This document shows positions 43,189-55,100 of a stretch of DNA of 64,000 nucleotides, one piece after another. The DNA comes from Heligmosomoides polygyrus polygyrus (lineage: Eukaryota > Nematoda > Chromadorea > Rhabditida > Heligmosomidae), in assembly GCA_947396885.1 (NCBI GenBank), contig OX377203.1, positions 11,145,298 to 11,209,297 on the forward strand, in the 5' to 3' direction. The notes below the pieces were generated by a model. That model ran no database searches and had not been told where the DNA came from. It worked only from the letters and a program-made list of their open reading frames with translations. Numbering within the stretch: position 1 is the stretch's first letter; the number at the start of each line of letters is the position of its first letter. A program made the translations under genes and the position numbers.

Positions 43189-46100
43189 TTAAAATAATGA
43201 ACGATACAAGGCTTTGTTTATTGGACACCCACCCCAGTTGTTCTCCTTCTTCGGAAGACCACCTGCTGTTGAGATGCTTACAAGTAGCCGCGAGATGTCT
43301 AGAACATCGATGACTTTTTCGCCGCTCTCCCCGCTTAGCTCTTTCGCCAACATGGTCAGAAGACGAAGCTTGAACGCTGCTCGAAGCCGAGATAGCACAT
43401 CACCTAAAATTCCGTTACCTATTTTTCGTGAAAATAATTAGATAAGATTTCCAGAAGCAACAGGAGACCGTAAATGCTCAGAGCACAATATATAGGTGCC
43501 TCTGGTTGTGTTACCACTATATTTTGCGCCATAGCAACATTAAGCAGCGCACAAGACATGGTGAAGTGTGAAAAAAGCCGCAATATTTGCACCGTTCGCC
43601 TCGCGTTTGCCATCGACTACTTCGACTATTGTCTTTCCTTATTTCTCTCTCTCTCTGGCATTATTCCCACACAGCAGCGGAGTAAGCATTTTGCTAGGTC
43701 CTTTCCATTTGGCGTGATCGTGTGCATAACTGGGCGTTACATCAGCGTTCCGCATGTATTCCTTGAGCTTTTCAATAAACCGTTTCTTTAGCTGCTCAAG
43801 GGGTCGCTTGATCAGTATAATGAGGCCATAACACCGGATCACGCACAGTCTATGCACTGCTCAAGACTCCCGCACATTCCAAATTTCTCGCTCGGTCGAG
43901 TTCCCCATCACCGCATGGTGGATGTTGGGATCGCCTTTGTTTTTCTGGAGTAGTCAAGTTCTAAGTGCTTGTCTTCGTTTCGCCCATTGTCTCTCTACTA
44001 TTGTTTATTTAGTTAGTAATCTTTGCTGTTTCCGTTCCTACTTCTCCCACACCACGTTTTATCCCGCCGTATCGGTCTTATGGTTGTGACCGTTGTTGAC
44101 CAAATGGAGACCATCAGATACGCTCATGCCTATGGTATAGTCCCGGGGAAGTGTCCACGAAACGGGAATAGTCTTGCGGGCACTCAGCGCGAGCCCAATA
44201 GCAGCAGTGCGCAACACGCAGTCTGCAATGCACCGCGGGAGGCTGTCGGTCCGCAAGCGCTGAACAGCTGATTTGCTCTGTTTTTGGAGTTTCTTTTGTC
44301 GTTTAAAGTCTATTTCTCAAGTTTCCATTTGGTTTGTTTTGTTGTTGTCGTGTATATAAGGGTGTTTATCAGATACCTTCGTCCATCCGTCTAACAAGGA
44401 AGGTCAATGAACTTCCTGTGACAATTTTAAAAGTGACCTATATAGGGTTGTTGGGCGTTGTCTGAGAAGCACCGCAGTGGCTTCCAAATTTCCTGCGGAC
44501 ATCTGGTTAGGTCAACAATTACAAAAAACCAACGCCAAATAACGCCAAATTGATGTCTGGAACTGCCATGAGGTGGTTAGAATCTGATCTGCAAAAGGTT
44601 AGGGACTGGAGCAGTAGCGGAATTAGAGCGATTTCACACTTTGCTTGTAAGCTGTACAGTAGCCGAAATGGAACATTGAAGTGCTCCGCTCACCAGCAAG
44701 GCTGCAGCGACTGGATGTCCGAGTGGATACGGGGTCGGACTTGCCGAAAAGGGGCCAGGTGTCGAATCCTGGGGTGGGTGTTCTGCGTTGCTGGGCTTGC
44801 CCTTTGCACTTTTGTCGATGTAAAGTGTATCTTGACCACGATAGTGTACCATACTGACATTAGAACTTCATTTCACCCTGGATGGTACGATATAAACACA
44901 AAAATAAACACGCAAATTAACAGCGTTCACAATACATAGTTCGATTGGCCGCGGAAGCAAGCAGGCGACTTTTCCTTGCCTACAAAATGGGTAATATTCG
45001 TTGTCTTGACCGTCTCCATTAGCAACGACGGTAGGTTTGTCAGTACTACTGTACTTCATGACTCCAAAGAACGAGGAGAAATTGAAAAAAAAAGGATTAA
45101 AAAGATTTGTTCTTATTTTTGTTCATTAATTTATTTATCTAATATTTTATTTTTATTTATTTCTTATTTTATTTTTTGTTTTATTATTTATTATTTATAT
45201 TTTTAATTAATTAAGTTATTTATATTTTCATGTTTGATTTTTTCGACCCCTCTTCGACTTCTGGAGAGAAAGTATAATAGTACCGATCTGTCTTTTTTAT
45301 GCTCATTCAAGCATATTGCTAGTGATCTCACGGCCGTCGCATACACCAACCTCCTTACCGCTACAAGACGTAACACTACCCACGTCATCGTCATCGCCCA
45401 GTCTACATGTTGCGCTTCGTTCAAGTAAAGCTGTCACCTGTCACCTGTCGTCCCGTTGATCATCGAATTGCTCGAGCGGGTGCCAGCAGCGTCTCCATTC
45501 GTCCCTGTCGCGTGCCAGAGTGGTCCAATGGATCCTCCTCGCTCGAGGGACACGAAGAGCGTCATATCGGTCGTTCAGGGCTTTAACGAAGAAGTCCGAC
45601 CAACGCGTTGGTGGGCGTCCTGGTGTTCTTTTGACATCCCGCGGAATCCAGTCGGTGATGGCTCTCGTCCAGCGGGTGTCTGCGAAGCGCATTACGTGGC
45701 CGGCCCACCTAATTTTCGACAACTTGGCCCACGCGACAGCGTCTCTGATCTTCGAGCGTCGGCGAAGCTCGGAACTCCGGAGGCCTTCTCTCACTTGCGT
45801 GAGTCGTTTCACTCCGAGCATCGTCCTCTCGATTCCACGCTGCGCGACGCTGATCGCGTGTTCATCCTGCTTTCGTATAGCCCAGGTCTCTGAGGCGTAT
45901 GTTAGGGCAGGAAGAACAGTGGAGTCGAATAGGTGGGCACGGAGTCGGACGTTCTTCGTCTTCTTCGCGACTTCTTCGACGCTCTTGAAAGCTCCCCAAG
46001 CCGCTCTTTTCCTCCTGCTCAGCTCTGGTGCTAGGTCGTTGGCCATGTTGACTTCGCGACCCAGATACACATAGCTGGAGCATACGGAGATGTTCGTTCC

Positions 46101-49100
46101 GTTGAGCGAGAATGGGGCATCAGAAACCCATCCGTTCTTCATGAACATCGTCTTCGTAAGATTCAGCTGGAGTCCAACGCTTCCACATACACGATCGAAG
46201 TCGGCCAGCATTCGCTCCGCCTGGCTGATGCTCGGTGTTATGAGCACGATGTCGTCAGCGAAGCGAAGATGATGTAGTTGCCGGCCGTCGACCTTCACTC
46301 CCATGTCTTCCCATTCTAGTTCGCGCATGACGTTTTCGAGAGTGGCGCTGAAGAGCTTCGGGGATATGGTATCCCCTTGCCGAACCCCTCTCTTCACGTC
46401 GACGACGACGTCGTTGTAGAATGGTGAGATCTTGGTCGTGAATCCACTGTACAGCTCTCGAAGGACTCTGATGTACTGAGTAGGAACGCCCTGAGTGAGC
46501 AGGGCTTCGATGACCGCTTCAGTTTCGACAGAGTCGAATGCCTTCTTCAGGTCGATGAACGTAAGGCACAGCGGCAGCTTGTACTCTCGCGACACTTCGA
46601 TGAGCTTCGTAATGGTGTGTATGTGGTCGATCGTGCTGAATCCTCTCCGAAATCCTGCTTGCTCGCATGGCTGTCCTTCGTCCAGCGTTCTGCTAATCCT
46701 ATTCAGGATAACTCGAGTGAACAGCTTGTAGACTACGGACAGCAGGCAGATCGGGCGATAGTTGCCAATGTCGTGCACGTCTCCCTTCTTGTACAGCAAG
46801 ACGGTTCTGCTGGTCTTCCACTGAGATGGAACCTTGCACTCCGACAGGTAACGTGTGAAGAGCCGCGCCAGGGTGTTGATGAGCGTAGGCGGGAGGTTCT
46901 TCAGGTGTTCGGGTCTGATCCTGTCGGGACCGGGTGCTGTACGTTTCTTCACCGACGAGATGGCGTGTCGGATCTCGGAAGGGAGAACAGAGGGGACGAC
47001 GTATCCATCCTGCGGAAGATGGCATGGGGGCAGGTGGACGTGGCTATCGAAGAGATCGGAGTAGAAGTCGTGGATGACCCTCTCCATGGTCCTTCTGGAA
47101 AAGGTGACGGTTCCGTCGGGACGTCGGAGAGCTGTCATCTTGGTCTTGAAGTTGGCGAAGTTCCGGCGGGCATTGCGGATGCTCAACCCTGCCTCTGCAG
47201 CTTCAGCCAATACTTCCGCCCTTCTCTCCTTAAGATCCTCCTTTATCGCCTCTCTGCATAGCTTCGCAAGCTCGGACGTCAGTTGGTGGTTGCCTGACGC
47301 TCGTGCTGCTCCACGCTGGCGTATCAGCTCGAGAGTTTCCGGAGACAGACGTCTCTTGGTGGTCTTCAAGCTCTCGGCTCCCTTAGCACTATCGTGGAGA
47401 TGGTGCACGAAGCGGTCGTATTCCTCGTCGACGTTGTCCATGACGGCATCTTCCCAAAGACCGGCAAGAGAGGTGTAGAGGTCCCAGTTGATGGTCGTTC
47501 TGGGACTCCTCTTCTTGAACTTCGCGGCCTTCTCTCCTTGACGCGAAAAGCGGAACCTCGCGCGAAGGAGGCGGTGGTCCGATCCCGTGTAGAACTTGGG
47601 GACAACGGAGACGTCGGTCAGGCAATATTTGCGGTTGAAGATGATGTGGTCGATCTCGTTGTGGAACTGGCCACCGGGAGATTCCCAGGTCCATCGTAGG
47701 GAGGGAGGCTTCTGGAACTGCGAGTTTCCATGGATGGTCTTGGTCGACATGATAAACTCAGACAGCCTTTCACCTTGCTCGTTCCACTCCAAACCGTGGG
47801 TTCCGATGTGGAGTTCTTCCGGCGACCTTCGCGGTCCGATTTTGGCGTTGAAGTCGCCGACGATCACCTTGTAGAAGGTGTGATCTTCCTTATAGAACTT
47901 CTCCAGCTCCACGTAGAAAGCTTCGACCGCTTCGTCGTCGTAGTCGGATGTTGGGGCATACGCGACGAATACAGTCAAAGCTGGCACGGAACCACATCGC
48001 TTCAGTCGCAGACGTCCGATTCGGGTTGTCAGAGACTCGTACGAATCGATGTTCATGGCCAAGTGCGTGTTGACGAGGACACCAACGCCGCCTACTCCTC
48101 TGCTGTCGCATGTTCCGAGGAACAGTTCTTCTCCGGAGTCGTAGGCGGCGTGCAGGGGGTGGTGTCTTCTCGTCTCGGTCAGTCCGATGACGTCGTACTT
48201 GATTTTCCTGGCTTGCATCATCAGGTCCTCGACGGAAGCTTCCGATGCAAGCGTGCGGGCGTTGTAAGTACAGATCGTCATCCTAGTCCTTCTCAATTTG
48301 CGCAGCCTGGTTAGGCCCTGAGATTTTAGCAGCCTCTCCGTACTCGTCCTTCCCATCGCTGCAGAAATGGGGGCTCTTTCGGGGTCAGGGGAATGAGGCC
48401 CTTTAGTGCTGCTGTTTTTGACTTGAGTACACACGGGTAGCTAGTCGGGCTCTGTCGTGCGGGCGAAGAACTCCGGGCAGCCAGCCAGACTGCCCGAAGG
48501 GACGGGGCGAGACTTTTGAGGCGGCCTCGAATCGCCTTACGATGTACTCCCAGTCTACCGAGTGCAAGCTTTTGGCCGAGCCGACACAGTTACAATCCGC
48601 ACAGTCACGGACACGTCCGCGCACACTGTGCACGAACATGCCGCTCCCACGCACAAGGAACGCGTCGACCCGACACAGCAGGAGCAAGGAGTCCATCCCC
48701 TGCATCCCACCTGCGTCTCTGGGCAGTACACGGTCGCATTTGGTTCGCGTTTAATTCCCCTATCCACCACCCGGGGACGCGCCACGTGGCCCTGCGACAA
48801 GCGGCCCGAGATCCCTCTTAACAAGAGAGCCCGAAGGCTCTCTATCGAGGGAGATCCGTGGCAAGTAAAGCTAACATCACGAATGAGAAAACAGGCGACT
48901 TTTCGTCGCAGTTCATCGGTCAAGGGCCTCTCCCACCTACAAAATAGATAATATTCTTTATCTTAACCGTCTTCGTTAGGCACTGACGGTGGGAATGTCA
49001 GCATTACTGTACTTTACGACTCCAAAAGTCGAGGAGAGAATGAAAAAATCGATAAAAAAGATTTATCTTTAGTTTTCATCATTTATTTATTTATTATTTT

Positions 49101-52100
49101 ATTTTATTTTATTTATGACGTAATAATTATTATTTAATATTAATATTAATATTTTATTTTCAATTAATTAATTAATGTATATATTTATGTTTTGTCGATT
49201 GTTGTGATCATCCTTCGGCACACTCCACGAGAGCTCTTCCTGAATTTGATATTAATTGTACAATACAATGTGTTTTCCGTGCCGAGCTATTGGTTGTCTT
49301 GCTAACCGCCTTCCTCCCTACTACTCTGCCCGTATTCGTAGAGAGATCGCCATAGCAGATGCCTTTCGGGCATACTTCAAAATGCTATGTATGGGGATAG
49401 TAATTGTGCTGATGAGGTGAAACATCCAGGTAGTTTTTTTTTCTTGAACGCAGCACAACCTGTAGACTAGTCGCCGGACGATGGCGATGATGTGGGTTTA
49501 TTACGTCTTCTTGTAGCGGTGAATGAATGAATGCGGCTGGGGTCCACTAATGAATGCGGCTGGGGTCCACTAATGAATGCGGCTGGGGTCCACTAATGAA
49601 TGCGGCTGGGGTCCACTAATGCGGCGTGGGCGCGTGTAGCGCAGTCGGAGGAGGCGCGACTGTCGCGTGCACCCGATACCAGGTTCCTGGTTCGGATTTC
49701 CCGCCCAGGCCAACCAAGCCTTCCATCCCTCCGGGGTCGGTGAATTGGTACCAGACTTGTCTGGGAAGGATAAAGCGCTGACTTGTTCATCGGCTGGCCA
49801 CCGCAAGTCATTGTATGGCCAAATACGCATTCATGTCGCCTCCACGACATCCCGTAGAAGTAGAATGCGCTGGCGCATCCCAAAAGGGATTGAGTAACGC
49901 CGTCCTTTATCCTTTATCCTTTTATCCTTGTAGCGGTGAGGAGGTTGCTGTATGTGACGGCCGTGAGATCACTAGCATGGCTGGTTGATCATGAAGATGA
50001 CAGATTGGCACTATTATACCTTCTCTCCAAAGGTCGAAGAGGGGTCGAAAAAATTCAAACATAAATATATTAATTAATTAATTAAAAATTTAAAAAGCAA
50101 ATAATAAGATAGAATAAATAAAGAATAAAATTAAAATATTAGATAAATAAATGAATGAACAAAAATAAAAACAAATCTTTTTAATCCATTTTTTCAATTT
50201 CTCCTCGATCTTTGGAGTCATGAAGTACAGTAGTGCTGACAAACCTACCGTCGTTGCCAATGAATACGGTCAAGACAACGAATATTACCCATTTTATAGG
50301 CAAGGAAAAGTCGCCTGCTTACTTCCGCGGCCAATCGAACTATGTATTGTGAACGCTGTTGCTTTGCGTGTTTATTTTTGTGTTTATATCGTACCATCCA
50401 GGGTGAAATGAAGTTCTAATGTCAGTATGGTACACTATCGTTGTCAAGATACACTTTACATCGACAAAAGTGCAAAGAGCAAGCAAAGCAACGCGGAACC
50501 CCGTCCCCCAGATTCGAACCCCTGACCCCTTTTTTGCAATTTTTTCCACTCGGCCATCTAGTCACTGCAGCTTTGGTGGTGAGTGGCGCACCTCAATGTT
50601 CCATTTCGGCTACTGTACCGCTAATTGTGAAATCGCTCTAATTCCGGTACTGCTCCAGTCCCAAACCTTTTGCAGATCAGATTCTAACCACCTCATGGCA
50701 GTTGCAGACGTCAGTTTTCCTTTATCGGCTCGCACTGAAGTGATGCAGTTTTTTGCAGTTTTCGACCTACCCAGATGTCCGCAGGAAATTTGAAAATCAC
50801 CGCTGTGCTTTTCAGACAACGCCCTACAACCCTATATAGGACACTTTTAAAATTGCCACGGGAAGTCCATTGACCTCCCTTGTAAGCAGAGGGGGTAGAC
50901 GAGTTAGATTTGTATTTGTCGCTATTGTGTCCCTAAAGAGGACTGTCGGACTAGATGAAATCATCGACATCCCCGATTATGCGCCTTCACCACAAATACG
51001 ATGAGCCAACTAGATCTCCTGAGACGTTATGGTGAGACAGCAAGCCACCTTGGCTAGCTTAACGTTAGGCATTCAGAAGGCTCATTTCTTTGCTGGACAA
51101 TTCACTGCCATCTTCACATTAGTTGTCCAGCACAGAAATGTGATGTTTCGTGTTTGCGAGCGAAAGCGTAAATCGAAATTCGAAAGCGAAAGAAATACCG
51201 AAGTCTACGCAGACACCGACCCCCCCCCCCCATCACAACACAACTTCGGACAAGAAGTGGCACAAAGCGGCTCGGAGCGAGTCACGGTATAAGACAGCCT
51301 ATACTACGATCTGAGTTGCACGAAATCGAAAATTCTACGTTATACCGACATGCCCTACCCTCTGTAGTGAACTGAAAATATCACTTCTGATTTTATTTCG
51401 ATCCATATGCCTTTGGAGGAGGGATCACCATCTACTCTGGATATAGAACCGAGACATCTGGGCTCGTTCTTACTCCCTCACGATGACGTATGGTGTGCTA
51501 TTGATTGCATTTCAATTGCAGGAAATATTTCACAGAGGCCAAGTAGGAAGACGTACCATCACATTCGCCAATAATCGGTGAAAGCGAGGTCTTCTTCGTG
51601 GTAAGCACTGCTCGTACGGTTTCCACATCGGAGAGAAACTCCCGGGACAGTGGATGGAACACCCAGAGTAGTCCATTCACCTTAAAATGAACGTTACATG
51701 ATTATTCCAAATCCACTGTGCTGAGAACATGGGGTGAATAGTGTAAGCCGAAACATACAGTGTCCTCATCTGCACGACGAACATGCCTCCGGGCCCTTTT
51801 GTAGAAATACGGAGAGAAGATCGAAGCGAGGAATGGAGGAAGACAGAGCCTAGCTCTAAAATAGCAGCAGCTAAAGCAAGTCCTTTAGGATATTCATAAG
51901 CGTTGGCTTACCTAATTGCAGCAGCAATGTAGATATCAGCAAGGACATTTCTGGGAAGACCGTCTATAGAGGCTCCGGCGCTCTCGGCAAGATTCACTGC
52001 CGAAAGGGCCAGATAAAGTCCAGATATGCCTTCATTCGACTCGTCAACGCCGAGTAGATGAAGCTGTAACGAGAAGTAGTGGAATGGTAAATCACCTTGA

Positions 52101-55100
52101 GGATCGTTATCTATTGTTCCCAATCTGTCTACGTGTTGTTCCTACATTGCTTGCAACATTAACCTTGTGATCGACGATGCCGCTGACCCTTTTATCTAAC
52201 GACGTCTAATATTCACATAAAATTTTGTCGCGCCAATTCTAAGGCGTTCCCGAGGCGCATAAAAGAAGCGCTAGCGGAACGATGAGCATTGATCAGCGTT
52301 TCGTCCTTCTGTACCGGACCGTTGCCATGCTGTGACTCTTCCAACGATATGCGCCATATTCAGCAAGTCCTTAAGTAGCCACCTTCGTGCCACAGGGGAA
52401 AGGTCCCTACATGATATTTACTCTTTTGTTAATCTGAGCATGGTTTGCATAACTGCTTGATCGATCAGAGCTTCGACCCATATGCAGCTCATCGATGGTC
52501 GCCTTAGGGTAGCCATTGTGGTCTACCAAAGATGCAAAGAGAGTCCTATAATATCCGTTAGGCTTTCCTACATTTTATTTCTCATCACTTCCATTTATAC
52601 ATCCTGTCCACCTTACGTGTTTCCTGAAGTGTTTTGTTCAATTCTAGCCTCTGTTAGTTTAGTTACTAAGGTGTGAGCTATTGTGTTTTTTTAACTGTTA
52701 TCCGTTGCTATACTCACTCTCAGAAAGACTTGTGTTACTAGGAGGAGTTCCTTGTGAACGATCCTTTATCTAGACCGCGTATGTGCACGGAGGTGCTCCA
52801 CCAGGAGAGAACGAAATCGCACTCATGTTGTAAGTACGCATCCAAGCGCACCTCGTCACCATGCGCCAACACAAGACCGTTCCCACCTCCGCGGCTCTCC
52901 TACCGCAAATCGGGGGATCCAGGGCCAAAAACCGTATATAGGCGGCAGATCGCTCTCTGAGAACCGATCTTCCCGACGCTCGCGCGTCGGGCCCCTCGAC
53001 CCAGTCCATTGGGTGTCTCCAGGCATAAGCTGGAGATGTTGGCCCCCGTAGTTCCCGTCTGGGCGGCGAGTAGGTGGATCCAGTTGTTTAAGGCCCTCAT
53101 TCCTCATGTATAATCCACTGTCTGTTTTTCGCATATTTTGAATAAAATAATCTGCGAACCAGGTTTTCTGTCGTGTTTTCAACTACGGGATCGCCTCCCT
53201 TGTTTTCCGCTAATAACCTGAACCGCTAGGTTATTGCAATGTAGAGGCGCACCAACCTGATGCATTTTATGGTAGATCATTGCAGTGTGGGCGTGGCTCT
53301 TGCAGACGACTGTAACCGGCTTACCAGCGTCCCGTTTTCTTCGCGAGAACCATCTGAAAACAAAGCTGCATTAATCGTGAGCTCAATGAAATCTGCGAAA
53401 CACAATATTCCTCAATATTTTCGGAAAACGGACGCTGTCTAGACTCTGTCCATTTGGCGCCTTTTATACTCTCGCCGTAGCGCGTCAATTCGGAGCGGGG
53501 CGCGACTGGCCGCTTCGTGCTCCGAATTTGACGCGCCGCTGCGCGTTTGTAGTCAGAAAGGGAAGCGTCAACGATCCGCGGCTACGAACTTCTGCTACTG
53601 CAGTCTGTTCGCCAAGGATGACGAAGGGGACGGACTATGAGTCTTTGGAGAATAAAGGCAGAAAGGATTCGTCCGGGTGATCAGCGGAATGCATCTTTCC
53701 AATGTTAGTGGTGGATTTCCTGTGAGAAGGGACGAATCCCCTCTTAGGGTTGCGGTCAAAATCGCCCGTTCAACATACGGTTGAAATTGGTGAGTGTGGT
53801 ATTGAGTCGAATCCCTGCAATGCAAATGGCACTATCACCTGTATCACCTGTCGTCCCGTTGATCATCGACTTGCTCGAGCGGGCGCCAGCAGCGTCTCCA
53901 TTCGTCCCTATCGCGTGCCAAAGTGCTCCAATGGATCCTCCTCGCTCGAGGGACACGAAGAGCGTCATATCGGTCGTTCAGGGCTTTCACGAAGAAGTCC
54001 GACCAACGCGTTGGTGGGCGTCCTGGTGTTCTTTTGACATCCCGCGGAATCCAATCTGTGACGGCTCTCGTCCAGCGGGTGTCTGCGAATCGCATTACGT
54101 GGCCGGCCCACCTAATTTTCGACGACTTGGCCTATGCGACAGCGTCTCTGATCTTCGAACGTCAACGAAGCTCGGAACTCCGGAGGCCTTCTCTCACTTG
54201 CGTGAGTCGTGTCACTCCGAGCATCGTCCTCTCGATTCCACGCTGCGCGACGCTGATCGCGTGTTCATCCTGCTTTCGTATAACCCAGGTCTCTGAGGCG
54301 TATGTTAGGGCAGGAAGAACAGTGGAGTCGAATAGGTGGGCACGGAGTCGGACGTTCTTCGTTTTCTTCACGACTTCTTCGACGCTCTTGAAAGCTCCCC
54401 AAGCCGCTCGTTTCCTCCTGCTCAGCTCTGGTGCTAGGTCGTTGGCCATGTTGACTTCGCGACCCAGATACACATAGCTGGAGCATTCGGAGACGTTCGT
54501 TCCGTTGAGCGAGAATGGGGCATCAGAAACCCATCCGTCCTTCATGAACGTCGTCTTCGTAAGATTCAGCTGCAGTCAAACGCTTCCACATACACGATCG
54601 AAGTCGGCCAGCATTCGTTCCGCCTGACTGATGCTCGGTGTTATGAGCACGATGTCGTCAGCGAAGCGAAGATGGTGCAGTTGCCGGCCGTCGACCTTCA
54701 CTCCCATGTCTTTCCATTCTAGTTCGCGCATGACGTTTTCGAGGGTGGCGCTGAAGAGCTTCGGGGATGTGGTATCCCCTTGTCGAACCCCTCTCTTCAA
54801 GTCAATGACGACGTCGTTGTAGAATGGTGAGATCTTGGTCGTGAATCCACTGTACAGCTCTCGAAGGACTCTGATGTACTGAGTAGGAACGCCCTGGGTG
54901 AGCAGGGCTTCCATGACCGCTTCAGTCTCGACGGAGTCGAATGCCTTCTTCAGGTCGATGAACGTAAGGCAAAGCGGCAGCTTGTACTCTCGCGACACTT
55001 CGATGAGCTTCGTAATGGTGTGTATGTGGTCGATCGTGCAGAATCCTCTCCGAAATCCTGCTTGTTCGCATGGCTGTCCTTTGTCCAGCGTTCTACTAAT

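Larger units (their letters stand above)
44395..50882. mobile_element. 6.5-kb foldback element with about 1-kb inverted arms
   Basis: Left arm 44395-45421 and right arm about 49442-50882 (interrupted by a SINE) are inverted copies. Ends begin CAAGG(A/G)AGGTCAATG, with TAA at 44392-44394 and 50883-50885. Without the nested RTE and SINE it would be about 2.6 kb. Between the arms, 48885-49250 is a third, partial copy of the inner arm. Each arm carries a tRNA-like module and an A/T-rich tract. No transposase. It sits in an intron of the SREBP homologue. Confidence 0.75.

Noticed and set aside
44868..45059. Frame duplicated at 50220-50411
   Set aside because: These are the two inverted arms of the foldback element.
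45520..48314. Many long open frames on the plus strand across the LINE (for example 45520-46074, 46617-47261)
   Set aside because: They are antisense shadows of the intact RTE frame; the same pattern recurs over the second copy.
49408..49432. CTGATGAGGTGAAAC, hammerhead-like
   Set aside because: No room for stem II between the core halves; chance match.
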